DNA of 64,000 nucleotides from RUG11237 sp045126515 (GTDB lineage Bacteria; Bacillota; Clostridia; Lachnospirales; Lachnospiraceae): contig JBGVOM010000037.1 in the NCBI GenBank assembly GCA_045126515.1, positions 1 through 64,000 on the forward strand, read 5' to 3'. The notes under the pieces are model-generated. The model did no database searches and was not told the DNA's origin. It saw nothing but the letters and a program-made list of their open reading frames with translations. Numbering within the stretch: position 1 is the stretch's first letter; every line of letters begins with the position of its first letter. Shown one piece after another: positions 43,627 through 54,200 of this stretch. The translations under genes were made by a program, and so were the position numbers.

Positions 43627-44460
43627 ATGGTTGATTTACATGTACATTCTACTGCCTCTGACGGTACCTACACCCCTGCTGAGCTAGTAGCTTATGCAAC
43701 TGAAAAGAAAATAACTGCTTTTGCACTTACCGATCATGATACTGTTGCAGGTCTTGACGAGGCAATGGATGCTGCAGTTGGTTCTTCTGTAGAAGTCATT
43801 CCCGGAATTGAATTTTCTACCGAATACAACGGAAAAGACATTCATATCGTTGGACTAAATATTGATTACAAAAATCCATTCTTTACCGAAAAATTAACAC
43901 AATTCATTCACTCCAGAGATACCCGAAATGAAAAAATGTGCGAACTCCTCACTAATTTCGGAATGAAGATTACCCTTCCAGAACTTTCAGAACGTTTCCC
44001 GGATTCCGTTATCACAAGAGCACATTTTGCCCGTTTTTTATTGGAACACAATTATATTTCAAAAATCGAAACTGCTTTTGAAAAATATATTGGCGATAAC
44101 TGTCCTTGCTATGTTCCCAGAGAAAAAGTAAATCCTGTTCAGGCAATCCGCCTGATTCGAGAAGCCGGTGGCATCCCTGTTCTTGCCCACCCTCCTCTTT
44201 ATAAACTTCCTGCAGATGCATTGGAGGAGCTGGTAGCAGCATTATCTAAACAGGGACTTTTAGGTATCGAAGCAATTTATTCCACCTACAATCGTGCAGA
44301 TGAAAATCAAATGCGCCTTCTTGCCAAACGCTATCAGCTTGGAATTAGCGGTGGCTCAGATTTTCATGGCAAAAATAAACCATATATTGATTTAGGTGTT
44401 GGCCGTGGAAATTTAAAAGTACCGGATGAAATATGGACAAATTTAAAGAAAAAGGTGTAA
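43627..44460 (+). CDS. PHP-domain phosphoesterase (RNase AM / TrpH-like)
   Basis: The 277-residue metal phosphoesterase has the PHP ligand set: DLHVHSTASDGT, LTDHDT, PGIEFS, the His in ITRAHFARFL, and the C-terminal GGSDFHG. Close relatives (YciV/TrpH) act as 5'-3' exonucleases on short RNA and as 3',5'-nucleoside bisphosphate phosphatase. GAAAGGAG precedes the ATG. A terminator follows. Confidence 0.88.
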   Translation: MVDLHVHSTASDGTYTPAELVAYATEKKITAFALTDHDTVAGLDEAMDAAVGSSVEVIPGIEFSTEYNGKDIHIVGLNIDYKNPFFTEKLTQFIHSRDTRNEKMCELLTNFGMKITLPELSERFPDSVITRAHFARFLLEHNYISKIETAFEKYIGDNCPCYVPREKVNPVQAIRLIREAGGIPVLAHPPLYKLPADALEELVAALSKQGLLGIEAIYSTYNRADENQMRLLAKRYQLGISGGSDFHGKNKPYIDLGVGRGNLKVPDEIWTNLKKKV

Positions 44461-44490
44461 TGTAAAAGAAAACATTACACCTTTTTTCTT
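44450..44490 (+). terminator. Terminator after the PHP gene
   Basis: The arms AAAGGTGTAATGT and ACATTACACCTTT are followed by a T-run; the 5' arm overlaps the end of the coding region. Confidence 0.85.
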
Positions 44491-44522
44491 TAAATTATCA
44501 TGATAATTTTTGTCAAGTTTGC

Positions 44523-44555
44523 AAAAAGGCTTCAGACATAATCGTCTGAAGCCTA
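44523..44555 (-). terminator. Terminator of the Na+-decarboxylase operon
   Basis: Minus-strand stem AGGCTTCAGAC against GTCTGAAGCCT followed by TTTT. Confidence 0.88.
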
Positions 44556-44569
44556 TACTTTAAAATAAA

Positions 44570-45982
44570 TTATACCGGATAAGTTCCGTTCTTCTTATCT
44601 CCCTCTGCAGGGTCTACAGCTGTCTTCTGCGCCTGACGGTATTTGAAAAAGTCAGTAGCAACCTGTGGGAACAATGCGTAAGATAATACATCTTCGTCCT
44701 GTTCTTTCCATTCGGACATTTCTGCTTCAATCTTATCCAATTCGTTGTCTAACAAATCAGCCGGACGGCATGTAATCGGTTTCTTATCACCAATACATTT
44801 TTTCTGTACTTCTTCGTTAAATGGTTTTACAGTACAACCATACTCACCGGAAAGAACTGCTTTTGTTTCCTTGGTAGCCATCTTATATCTTTCGCCCATA
44901 AGAACATTAAATACAGCCTGTGTACCAACAATCTGTGATGACGGTGTAACAAGTGGTGGTTCACCAAGGTCTTTACGCACTCTTGGAATTTCTTCTAACA
45001 CCTCATAGTATTTATCTTCTGCATTCTGCTCTTTTAACTGACTAACCATATTAGATAACATACCACCCGGTACCTGATATAACAGTGTCTTAATGTTAAC
45101 ACCTAATACCTTCGGATTCATAAGTCCTGACTCTAATGCTTCTTCTCTCATTGGTCTGAAATAATCAGCAATTTCAGCTAACAGATTCTGATCAAGTCCG
45201 GTATCATATGGTGTACCCTTAAAGGTTTCCACCATAACTTCTGTAGCCGGCTGGCTGGTTCCCATAGAGAATGGTGAGATTGCTGTATCAATAATGTCAC
45301 ATCCTGCTTCCACTGCCTTTAAGTAAGTCATAGAAGCTACACCGGATGTGTAATGTGTATGAAGCTGAATCGGAAGACTTGTAGCATCTTTTAATGCCTG
45401 TACAAGCTCTGTTGCCTTATACGGAACTAACAGACCAGCCATGTCCTTAATACAAAGGGACTGGGCACCCATATCTTCTACACGCTTTGCCATATCCATC
45501 CAATAATCTAATGTATATGCATCACCTAATGTGTAAGAAAGTGCAATCTGTGAATGTCCACCCTCTTTATTTGTAGCTTTAACTGCTGTTTCTAAGTTAC
45601 GAATATCATTTAAACAGTCAAAGATACGAATAATATCAATACCGTTTGCAATAGATTTCTGTACAAAATACTCAACCACATCATCTGCATAATGACGATA
45701 TCCTAAAATATTCTGTCCGCGGAATAACATCTGCAATTTTGTATTTTTAAATCCATCTCTTAACTTTCTAAGTCTTTCCCATGGGTCTTCCTTTAAAAAT
45801 CTTAAGGAAGCATCAAAAGTAGCTCCACCCCAACACTCTACTGCATGATAGCCTACTTTGTCCATTTTTTCAACGATTGGTAACATTTGTTCTGTGGTCA
45901 TTCTTGTAGCAATCAAGGACTGATGTGCATCACGCAGAACTGTTTCCATAATCTTTACAGGTTTTTTTTCTATTTCTGCCAT
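44570..45982 (-). CDS. oadA: Oxaloacetate decarboxylase alpha / 5S transcarboxylase-type subunit
   Basis: The 470-residue carboxyltransferase begins with METVLRDAHQSLIATR, the TIM-barrel signature of pyruvate/oxaloacetate enzymes. It has a metal site with Asp in LRDAHQ and His in LHTHYTSG, and the catalytic Lys in LCIKDMAG. The C-terminal biotin domain found in some OadA proteins is absent; the separate carrier at 47214 supplies it. It transfers CO2 between oxaloacetate (or pyruvate) and biotin. Last gene of the operon, after GGAGG. Confidence 0.93.
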   Translation of the reverse strand: MAEIEKKPVKIMETVLRDAHQSLIATRMTTEQMLPIVEKMDKVGYHAVECWGGATFDASLRFLKEDPWERLRKLRDGFKNTKLQMLFRGQNILGYRHYADDVVEYFVQKSIANGIDIIRIFDCLNDIRNLETAVKATNKEGGHSQIALSYTLGDAYTLDYWMDMAKRVEDMGAQSLCIKDMAGLLVPYKATELVQALKDATSLPIQLHTHYTSGVASMTYLKAVEAGCDIIDTAISPFSMGTSQPATEVMVETFKGTPYDTGLDQNLLAEIADYFRPMREEALESGLMNPKVLGVNIKTLLYQVPGGMLSNMVSQLKEQNAEDKYYEVLEEIPRVRKDLGEPPLVTPSSQIVGTQAVFNVLMGERYKMATKETKAVLSGEYGCTVKPFNEEVQKKCIGDKKPITCRPADLLDNELDKIEAEMSEWKEQDEDVLSYALFPQVATDFFKYRQAQKTAVDPAEGDKKNGTYPV

Positions 45983-46018
45983 TCTAGTTTACCTCCAAAT
46001 TTATTTTTCCAACTGTTT

Positions 46019-47170
46019 TTACATTACACCAAAGATTGCCATGAAAGTTCCGGCTGCAACTGCAGTACCGATAACACCGGCAACGTTTGGTCCCATCGCA
46101 TGCATCAGCAGGAAGTTTGTCGGATCTGCTTCTGCACCAACCTTCTGTGATACTCTGGCTGCCATTGGAACAGCAGAAACACCAGCAGAACCGATTAACG
46201 GGTTTACCTTTCCTTTTGTTGCCACGCACATAATTTTACCAAAAATTACACCTGCTGCCGTACCAAAGGCAAAGGCAACCAAACCTAATACTACAATTTT
46301 AATTGTATCCCAGTTCAAGAATGCTTCTGCGCTTGTAGTAGCACCTACTGAAGTACCAAGTAAAATAACTACAATGTACATTAATGCATTAGAAGCAGTT
46401 TCGGTTAACTGTCTAACCACACCGGATTCCTTAAATAAGTTACCAAGCATCAGCATACCAACCAATGGTGCTGTTGTTGGAAGAATACAACATACAATGA
46501 TAGTAACAACGATTGGGAAAAGAATCTTTTCAAGTTTGGATACAGGTCTTAACTGCTCCATCTTGATTTTTCTTTCTTTTTCTGTTGTCAACGCCTTCAT
46601 AATCGGTGGCTGGATAATAGGCACCAGTGACATATATGAATATGCTGCTACTGCAATCGGTCCCATAATTGCTGTCTGTCCTAATTTTCCTGCCAGGAAA
46701 ATAGACGTAGGACCGTCCGCTCCACCGATAATAGAAATTGCTGCGGCTGCTTTATCACTGAATCCCATCATCATGGCACCAAGATAAGCCGCAAAAATAC
46801 CAAACTGTGCTGCTGCTCCTAATAAGAAACTCTTTGGATTTGCAATCAATGGTCCAAAATCTGTCATGGCACCAACACCTAAGAAAATAAGTGATGGCAA
46901 AATTGACCATTCATCCAGTAAATAAAAATAATGTAACAAACCTCCGACACCATTAGAAGATTCCTCTATTGTCATCATGATGTCGGGATAAATATTAACC
47001 AATAGCATACCAAAAGAAATCGGAACTAACAATAACGGTTCATATTCTTTCTTGATTGCTAAATATAAAAACACACATGCAACCGCAATCATAACATAAT
47101 TACCAACACTTAAGTTAAAGAACGCGGTCTGGTGCATGAGATTATTAAATGTTTCACCAATATATCCCAT
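46019..47170 (-). CDS. oadB: Na+-translocating decarboxylase beta subunit
   Basis: The 383-residue integral membrane protein has about ten hydrophobic segments and the family motif GGADGPTSIFLA, whose Asp is implicated in Na+ and carboxybiotin handling. It also has the C-terminal SAVPMAARVSQ and NFLLMHAMGPNVAGV. It decarboxylates carboxybiotin and exports Na+. AGGAGG precedes the ATG. Confidence 0.95.
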   Translation of the reverse strand: MGYIGETFNNLMHQTAFFNLSVGNYVMIAVACVFLYLAIKKEYEPLLLVPISFGMLLVNIYPDIMMTIEESSNGVGGLLHYFYLLDEWSILPSLIFLGVGAMTDFGPLIANPKSFLLGAAAQFGIFAAYLGAMMMGFSDKAAAAISIIGGADGPTSIFLAGKLGQTAIMGPIAVAAYSYMSLVPIIQPPIMKALTTEKERKIKMEQLRPVSKLEKILFPIVVTIIVCCILPTTAPLVGMLMLGNLFKESGVVRQLTETASNALMYIVVILLGTSVGATTSAEAFLNWDTIKIVVLGLVAFAFGTAAGVIFGKIMCVATKGKVNPLIGSAGVSAVPMAARVSQKVGAEADPTNFLLMHAMGPNVAGVIGTAVAAGTFMAIFGVM

Positions 47171-47213
47171 CGTAAGACCTCCTGTTTTCTCATTTAAATT
47201 CCCACAGGAATTC

Positions 47214-47582
47214 TTAGTTTAATGTTGCTAATGTTGCGCCTGCTTCTACAGAATCACCTACAGCTACATCAATGCTTGCTACTGTTCCATCTTCCGGAGC
47301 TACTACTGGTATTTCCATCTTCATTGCTTCCACGATTACTACTGGATCACCTTTTTTCACTGCTGTTCCTACATTAGCTTCAATCTTAAATACTTTACCT
47401 GCTGCACCTGCAGTAACTTTAATGCTTCCTGCTCCACCCGCTGGTGCTGCTGCCTTCGGTGCCGCTGCCGGTGCTGCCTTTGGTGCTGCTTTTACTGGTG
47501 CCTGTACCACACCTTCTGTTGTTCCTTCTTCTACTGTTACGTTATATACATTTCCGTTTACTGTGATTGTATAATTTTTCAT
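47214..47582 (-). CDS. Biotin carboxyl carrier protein
   Basis: A 122-residue carrier with an Ala/Pro-rich flexible linker (residues 28-52) and the C-terminal biotinyl domain with the modified Lys in EAMKME. It shuttles the carboxyl group between the two carboxyltransferases and the membrane pump. Equivalent to the gamma or 1.3S subunit. Confidence 0.95.
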   Translation of the reverse strand: MKNYTITVNGNVYNVTVEEGTTEGVVQAPVKAAPKAAPAAAPKAAAPAGGAGSIKVTAGAAGKVFKIEANVGTAVKKGDPVVIVEAMKMEIPVVAPEDGTVASIDVAVGDSVEAGATLATLN

Positions 47583-47602
47583 TCTTCATGTCCTCCTTAA
47601 CT

Positions 47603-48322
47603 CTATGCTCTTTTCCATTTTGCATTTTCTGCACGTTTAATGGAACGTATTACAACTCCATCTGCACTGGTTCCTTCTGCTGCTGCAATCGCTGCTGTAA
47701 TAACTGCCACCAGTTCTAAATCGTCTGTTACATCTTCTGCTGCTTCCACTACTGGAATCTCTGTTTTCTTTTCTTCCACGGTTTCTACCGTTTTGTTCTG
47801 TTTGTTGAGCAGCTTCGGAATAAATCCAAAAGCACCGATTACAAAACTCATAAATATAAGTACGATAAATACAGTTCCCATACCAATCAGAGTATTCATA
47901 CCAGCTTTTTTCAGGATTTCCATTTTTGTAAGTTCGCTCTCAAAACTGATGCTTGCGCTCTCCGAATTAGCTGTATACACCATGGTAACATCTTTATTCG
48001 TAAAATCAAATTTCATAGTAACTGTAAGCTCTGAGTCATCTTCCTCTGCTTCACAGCTAAGTACTCCAATATATGCACCTAAATCATCTTTTACAGACAT
48101 CCATGAATCAATCAACTGAATATCTTCTTCACTGGTTGTTGTATTTTTGATTTCCTCCAATTCCTCATCAGAATATCCTACCAGCTGCTGAACTAATGAC
48201 TCAAAACTGGAACCATAATTTGTATATGCCTCTGAATTTTTCACATCATCTGCTGCAAAAGACTGTACCGTTGCACTAAACAGACAGGCTGCCATACATA
48301 AAATTGTTAATAATTTTTTCAT
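47603..48322 (-). CDS. OadG-like membrane subunit with extended secreted domain
   Basis: From the ATG at 48322 (after GAGGTGG), 239 residues. A signal peptide (KKLLTILCMAACLFSATVQS) is followed by an extracytoplasmic region of about 130 residues, then one transmembrane helix (TLIGMGTVFIVLIFMSFVIGAF), typical of OadG. It ends in a charged tail including the conserved IAAAIAAAEGTSADG. OadG is normally about 85 residues; the N-terminal secreted domain is an addition seen in Clostridia. It anchors the complex to the membrane. Confidence 0.85.
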   Translation of the reverse strand: MKKLLTILCMAACLFSATVQSFAADDVKNSEAYTNYGSSFESLVQQLVGYSDEELEEIKNTTTSEEDIQLIDSWMSVKDDLGAYIGVLSCEAEEDDSELTVTMKFDFTNKDVTMVYTANSESASISFESELTKMEILKKAGMNTLIGMGTVFIVLIFMSFVIGAFGFIPKLLNKQNKTVETVEEKKTEIPVVEAAEDVTDDLELVAVITAAIAAAEGTSADGVVIRSIKRAENAKWKRA

Positions 48323-48335
48323 ATACGCCACCTCA

Positions 48336-49769
48336 CTAAACCGTTCCATGTTTCTTGCCTGGACGATCCTCTCTCTTTGTAAACAGCATTTCGAAAGCAC
48401 CAATTACATACTTTCTTGTGTCTGCTGCATCAATAATGGTATCCACATATCCTCTGCCAGCTGCTGACTCTACACTGTTTTGAAGTGCATCGTATTCTGC
48501 TGCTTTTGTCTGAATCACATCATTGCCTTCACCTTCATACATGATTTTTGCAGCAAGTTTAGAATCCATCATACCGATTTTTGCATTATCCCATGCATAA
48601 ACAATATCTGCACCAATTGCTTTTGAATTCATTGCAACGTAAGCACTTCCAAATGCATTTCCAACAATTACATTTACTTTTGGTACAGTTGCATTGGCAA
48701 ATGCGTATGTAAGCTTAGCCACTGATTTCGCCATTGATTTTTCTGCTTCTACCTCTGCACTGAAGCCGGTTACATTTGTAAGTGATAATACCGGAATGGA
48801 AAATGCATCACAGAAATGAATAAATTCTGCTGCTTTTTCGCAACCTGCCGGTGTTAATACACTAGGATAGGATACTTCTAATCCTTCTTCTCCATATACT
48901 TCACTTCTGTTGGCAACGCATCCCACGGTAATGCCATTCAATTTCACAAATCCTGTTACCATTTCCTTTGCATACATTGCTTTTGTTTCTAAGAAATTGT
49001 TGTTATCTGCGATTTTAGATAACAAAATAGAAGTATCTCCTGCACAATTTGCCAAATCAGAGCATGCTCTGTTCAAATCATCAGTACATACTTCATAAGA
49101 CATATCATCTTCGTTATTTGCCGGTAACATAACTACAAGTTCTCTGATTTGTGCAAGAAGTTCTGCTTCTTCTGCCACAAAATCTACATTGCCACATGTT
49201 TCACTCTGGAATTTTGCTGACGCAGTATCACATTTAGATACATTATTTCCTGCCAATGCATTTGGTGAATTTACAAATAATTTGGCATTTTTTTCTTCCA
49301 TAAATGTAAAATCTGTAATTGCCGGCATTACCGCAAGGCCACCGCCACAATTTCCAAAAATTGCTGTAATCTGAGGAATCACCCCTGATGCCAGTGTCTG
49401 TTTTAAATAGATTTCACCAAATCCATTCAACGCATCTGTTGCTTCCTGTAAACGAAGACCTGCACAATCTACAAGCCCAATAACAGGTGCTCCAACCTTC
49501 ATCGCAAGTTCATAGAGACGAACGATTTTCTTTGCATGCATTTCACCTACGGAACCACCTAATACGGAAGCATTCTGGCTATATACATACACGAGATTTC
49601 CATCAATAACCCCATATCCTGTTATTACGCCATCTGCCGGTGTTTCACTGTTTTTCATGTCAAAATCTGTTGCTCTGGCAGTAACCTTGGCACCGATTTC
49701 AACAAAACTATTCTCATCAAGCAACGCATTGATTCTGCTACTTGCTGAGCTTTGTACTGTACTACTCAT
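48336..49769 (-). CDS. Acyl-CoA carboxyltransferase (methylmalonyl-CoA decarboxylase alpha / 12S-like)
   Basis: The 477-residue crotonase-fold carboxyltransferase has two halves: YSQNASVLGGSVGEMHAKKI and FGNCGGGLAVMPAI in the first, VTGFSAEVEAEKS and VIVGNAFGSAYVAM in the second. It moves carboxyl groups between an acyl-CoA (methylmalonyl-, malonyl- or glutaconyl-CoA type) and biotin. First gene of the operon with its own promoter. It is rather divergent in the acyl-CoA-binding segments, so the substrate is open. Confidence 0.85.
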   Translation of the reverse strand: MSSTVQSSASSRINALLDENSFVEIGAKVTARATDFDMKNSETPADGVITGYGVIDGNLVYVYSQNASVLGGSVGEMHAKKIVRLYELAMKVGAPVIGLVDCAGLRLQEATDALNGFGEIYLKQTLASGVIPQITAIFGNCGGGLAVMPAITDFTFMEEKNAKLFVNSPNALAGNNVSKCDTASAKFQSETCGNVDFVAEEAELLAQIRELVVMLPANNEDDMSYEVCTDDLNRACSDLANCAGDTSILLSKIADNNNFLETKAMYAKEMVTGFVKLNGITVGCVANRSEVYGEEGLEVSYPSVLTPAGCEKAAEFIHFCDAFSIPVLSLTNVTGFSAEVEAEKSMAKSVAKLTYAFANATVPKVNVIVGNAFGSAYVAMNSKAIGADIVYAWDNAKIGMMDSKLAAKIMYEGEGNDVIQTKAAEYDALQNSVESAAGRGYVDTIIDAADTRKYVIGAFEMLFTKREDRPGKKHGTV

Positions 49770-49843
49770 CTGTCAGCCCTCCACTTTCTAATTTTTATTC
49801 ATGCCAATAGAAAGTTCACCAAACGTCTTTCCATTGTTGCAAA

Positions 49844-49872
49844 AGTATAATATCTGCCGAGTTTAATTGTAA
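49844..49872 (-). promoter_or_regulatory. Promoter of the decarboxylase operon
   Basis: Minus strand TTACAA (49872-49867) and TATACT (49849-49844) with 17-nt spacing, about 75 bases before the first gene. Confidence 0.7.
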
Positions 49873-49930
49873 TGCTTTTTACCATTTTTATCAAGTTATT
49901 TTTGGAATTTTAACCAATTTCAGGCTAATT

Positions 49931-51163
49931 TTATAGCAATATTTTTTTTATTACCTGTATCATACATAATTTGAAATCTATCACCGCAATTTCATTTGCA
50001 GAATATATATTGTACACCTTTATTTTCTCGTCATTTAAGTAATACTCTGCTGTTCCGATAATATCGTTTTTCTTTATGGGAGCCCGCAAATCCTTTCTTA
50101 TGTTATAATTTACTTTTACCTGCTCCTTAGGATTTAATAAAACTGATAGGGACTCTTCTTTCATATAAGGAGTAATTACTGCTTCCTTCCAAAGTTTTAC
50201 TTCCCCATCTTCTACCATACAACTTTCCGCCACCGGTATGGATGAAAAGTCATCCTTTTTTTCAAAGACTTCCCGGTATTCATAATTTTCAATCCCATAC
50301 TCCATCAATTTTCTGGTATCCTTCCATTTATACGTTTTGTTATTTGGCCAGCCGCAGGCAAGCAATGCCACAATGTATGTTTTCCCCTCTCTCTGCACTG
50401 CCCCTACATAACAATATCCTGCTTTTCCCGTAAAACCGGTCTTTCCCGATAATGCCCCCTCCATCATCTGCAGAAACGCATTATGATTGTTACAGCTGTA
50501 TGAACTTTTACCGGAAATATCACAAAAACTATAGGATGGTGTACTGGTAATTTCTAAAAATTTTTCTTTACAGGGGGATATCACAATACAATACCTCATT
50601 ATCTTTGCCAATTCTTCCGCTGTTGTGGAATGCACCTTTTCCGTTCCACCTACCACTACCTTTGCATCCAGCCCATTTGGAGTAATAAAATATGTATTGG
50701 TGCACCCGATATCTCTCGCTTTTTGATTCATTAAAGCTGCAAACTTTTCTACGCTCCCCCCCACATGCTCTGCCAAAGCAACTGCCGAATCATTATGGGA
50801 TTCTAACATCAAGGAATAGCACAAATCTTCTAATTTGAACTGTTGCTCTTCATGCATGCCTAAATGTACTTTAGGCTGTCTGGCTGCATTTTTTGAAACA
50901 GTAACCACATCGTCTGCTTTCGCGTTTTCTAAAACTATAATCAAAGTCATAATCTTTGTTGTGCTTGCCATGGGCATTGGTGTGTCCCCATTTTTACTAT
51001 ATAATATCCTTCCGGAATCTCCATCTAGTAATACTGCACCTTTTGCAAACAATTCTGTTTCCTTTGGCGGTTCTTTACTTTCTTCTGCATGGATAATGAA
51101 AGATTGATTTATTTGGAAAATAATCAAAAATGTGATAATAATTAATTTTTTTAAATTTTTCAC
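49931..51163 (-). CDS. dacF: D-alanyl-D-alanine carboxypeptidase (DacF/PBP5-like)
   Basis: Trims the stem-peptide terminal D-Ala of peptidoglycan. A signal peptide (KNLKKLIIITFLIIF) is followed by the serine carboxypeptidase motifs STTK (nucleophile Ser), SHN and KTG, and a C-terminal beta domain. The frame also contains an ATG at 51178, within the stem of an 18-bp hairpin; the GTG at 51163 lies 7 bases after GGAAGG and gives a normal signal peptide, so it is preferred. No clear C-terminal amphipathic anchor was checked. Confidence 0.88.
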   Translation of the reverse strand: MKNLKKLIIITFLIIFQINQSFIIHAEESKEPPKETELFAKGAVLLDGDSGRILYSKNGDTPMPMASTTKIMTLIIVLENAKADDVVTVSKNAARQPKVHLGMHEEQQFKLEDLCYSLMLESHNDSAVALAEHVGGSVEKFAALMNQKARDIGCTNTYFITPNGLDAKVVVGGTEKVHSTTAEELAKIMRYCIVISPCKEKFLEITSTPSYSFCDISGKSSYSCNNHNAFLQMMEGALSGKTGFTGKAGYCYVGAVQREGKTYIVALLACGWPNNKTYKWKDTRKLMEYGIENYEYREVFEKKDDFSSIPVAESCMVEDGEVKLWKEAVITPYMKEESLSVLLNPKEQVKVNYNIRKDLRAPIKKNDIIGTAEYYLNDEKIKVYNIYSANEIAVIDFKLCMIQVIKKILL

Positions 51164-51166
51164 ACA

Positions 51167-51211
51167 AAAACCTTCCATATATTTCCTTATAAAAAATATA
51201 TGGAAGGTTTT
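51167..51211 (-). terminator. Perfect 18-bp hairpin at the dacF start
   Basis: The arms at 51211-51194 and 51184-51167 are exact reverse complements, with loop TTTATAAGG and five T at the 3' side. It is probably the subtilase terminator, but its 3' arm includes the upstream ATG of dacF and the GGAAGG ribosome-binding site. Confidence 0.7.
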
Positions 51212-51251
51212 CTAAAATATTCCCAGGCAAATAAGAATAAATTCGCTATTC

Positions 51252-54200
51252 TTATTTCACAATTTTAATTTTTATAGATGCTTTTACTTTTGAACCATCT
51301 GTAGCTTTTGCCGTAATCGTTACCGTCTTTCCAATACCGGCTTTTTTTGCGGTAACTTTTCCATTACTTACTGTTGCATATTTCTTATTGCTAGAAGACC
51401 ACTTCAATTCCTTCACATCTGCTTTCGCCGGAGTTACAGATGCATTGATAGTCATGCTCTTTCCTGCTTTTAATTTTTTTGCATTCTTTTTCGTAGAAAG
51501 AGTAATTTTCTTTACATATACCGGCTTTTTCACCTGTACTGTACATTTTGCAATCACTGTGCTTCTGTCCTTTGCAGTTACTGTGATTACTGCACTTTTT
51601 CCAGCTGCATTTTTAGCTGCTTTGATATTTCCTTTACTGTCCACCGTCACAACTTTTGTATTACTTGACTTATAACTTAAAGCCTTAGATTCTGCATTTT
51701 CCGGTAATACCTGCACATTTAATTTTGCTTTTTTTCCTGCCGTAAGACTAATTTTTTCATTTTCTAAAATAAGTTCTGTAACATATGCGCCAAACTCCGC
51801 ACTCACCTTTACGTCAGAGTTAATATTAGAAATTGTAGCAGATGCTCCCTCTTTTTTTACATTTACCGATTTTCCGTTTAGCAAAAAGCTCTTTAAATAA
51901 TAGTCTTCCCATGGTTCTGCCTTAATAACTACATTGCTGCCCGGCATATACTTTCCTGTGCCAAAAACACTACCGCCTTCCTGCATTTGTGTTTCTTCTA
52001 CACTATATCTTCCGTCTTTCACATCCACGGAATAGATTAAGGAGCTAAACAATTCTTCCTCTGTACTTGTAGCATCTGCTGTCTGATCCGGTCCGGCAAC
52101 AATATATAATTTATCGCCCAACGCTGACGCTGAAATCATTCTATTCTTTCCTACTTCTTCCACAGAACACCCCATTGTCACATACTTATCATTCTTAACA
52201 TCGTAAACAAAAGTATCTCCCAGGCCGTCTGCTTTACAATCTGTATAAACAATTCCCTCTGCCGATACCCCTGTTTCTCCTCCAGCATAAGCCAGAGTCT
52301 TTGCCTCTCCTGTTCCATAGCAATACTTTTCCATTTCAAATAAATTCAGGTTTGTTTTTGAAACAGTCCAGGTTTTTCCATCAAAAATAAGGTTATCCGG
52401 GCACTGTTCTGTTCCGTTGCCTCCCAGGGTTACCACAAGCTTATCTCCCGTCTGCAATGCCTTACTTGCGAATCGTCCTTCCGGCATGGAAATTCCTTTC
52501 TCCCATTTTTTTGTATTTGTATCATATACATATACACTATCTGTCGGAGCTTCCTTATTTTCATCAAATCCGCCAATCAAATACAACTTTCCATTATAAG
52601 ATGCCAGTGTCGGCTTCTCATAGGCATATAAACCTGTCATCTTATTCAAATCTGTGTAATCGTCCGGTAAATCCGTAACTTTTTCCCATTGCATACTGTT
52701 CATGTTAAGAGAAACCAAGGCTGCCTCTTTCGAAAATCCATTGTCCATGATTACCACCGCATAGAGCTGAGAATCAAGACATACCGGTTCTCCTTCTAAA
52801 AATGCAATTCCAGTTGCATTTTCAAATAATTTTTCACTAACAAGGCTTCCACCATAAGACATAACATCCATCATGTCTTCATAATCAAAGGAATCCGGTG
52901 TAAAACCATACACTTCTCCTATAGAATTAACAAAATACATAGTGTCACCTGCACAAACCATGTTGCCTTCGTAATTCACGATTGGGAATTTTCCAAGTTT
53001 CTTTGGATTACTTCCTTTGGTAAAATAGTAGCTCTCTGAATATGTACTGTTATCCATCACCACTTCTATTTGAAGATTTCTATTATAATAATCTCCCTCA
53101 ACGACAATTGATTTTTCTGTCTGGGATTTTATTTTTGCATTTTGTCCGTTTATCGTCACCTGACTTCCCTCACGGAAAAAGTTACCCTGAATTTCCAGTT
53201 CGCCGTTTTTCTGAATTACAGTTTTTTCAAATGCCGGTTCCGGATGATTGGATTTTTCCAAATCCAGTACACCGCCTGACACTGTTTTATCCTTTAAACT
53301 TTCTGTGTTCTGCACAGAACCTTCCACTCTTGCGATTCTTGCTTTTACTGTATCCTGCGGATATGCATTAGCTATGGATGCCACAGCTCCGGCAACATAC
53401 GGTGCTGCCATGGAAGTACCGTTATAAAAGGCAGTTTTTCCAAATTCTTCTTCCTTTACATTACTTTTACTAATAGCAAAATCATCAATAACAAAAGAAT
53501 AATCTCCCGGTTCAACCACAACAAGGGTCAACGCCAATGCTCTTTTTCCCGCTTTTTTCACTTTACTGTTTTTTTCCAAAGAAATCTGGTTCCAGTAATT
53601 TTCTTTTCCATAAGCCCCTATCGCACCTATTGTTTCTAAATCATCTTCAGAATAAGAACCATCTTCTGCTATCGGCAGGTCTTCCAACCAAAGAGCACTA
53701 CATTCTACAAAAAATGCGTCCGGATCGATCACCAAGTCCGGTGCCTGTGATTTTAACATCATATTAAGATGTACTGGTGTGGAAGATGCTTCCTGTTCAT
53801 ATGGAAGATACAGTACATACATCTCTCCTTTTTCTGCACCGGTAATTTTCCATTGCAATGCCTGGGCATCCTGTGTTTTTTCACCAAAAAAGTCATCTTT
53901 TACCAGTGTAACTTCCTGTTGCCCCTCACAGCTTTCTTCCTGTTCTAAACTATAACGAATACTGCTTTCTTCCTGATTAGAGTAATTAAGCTTCTGTGGT
54001 ACATCCGGTGTAATCAATTGGCCATTAAAATCCTCATAAGTTGCACATAGCTCTTTTCCATTGTCACTATCTTTATACACTGCCGGGTTAAAACAGTTAT
54101 AGCTGACATACGACAGAATATCTGTACCTGGAGCTGCAATATCTGCACCTTTTGCACTGTAATTAGAAAATTGTGCCAGTTCTCCTTTTTCATTTGATGC

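Noticed and set aside
46041..46787. 248-codon frame opposite oadB
   Set aside because: Antisense mirror of the hydrophobic OadB coding sequence; composition follows from the true gene.
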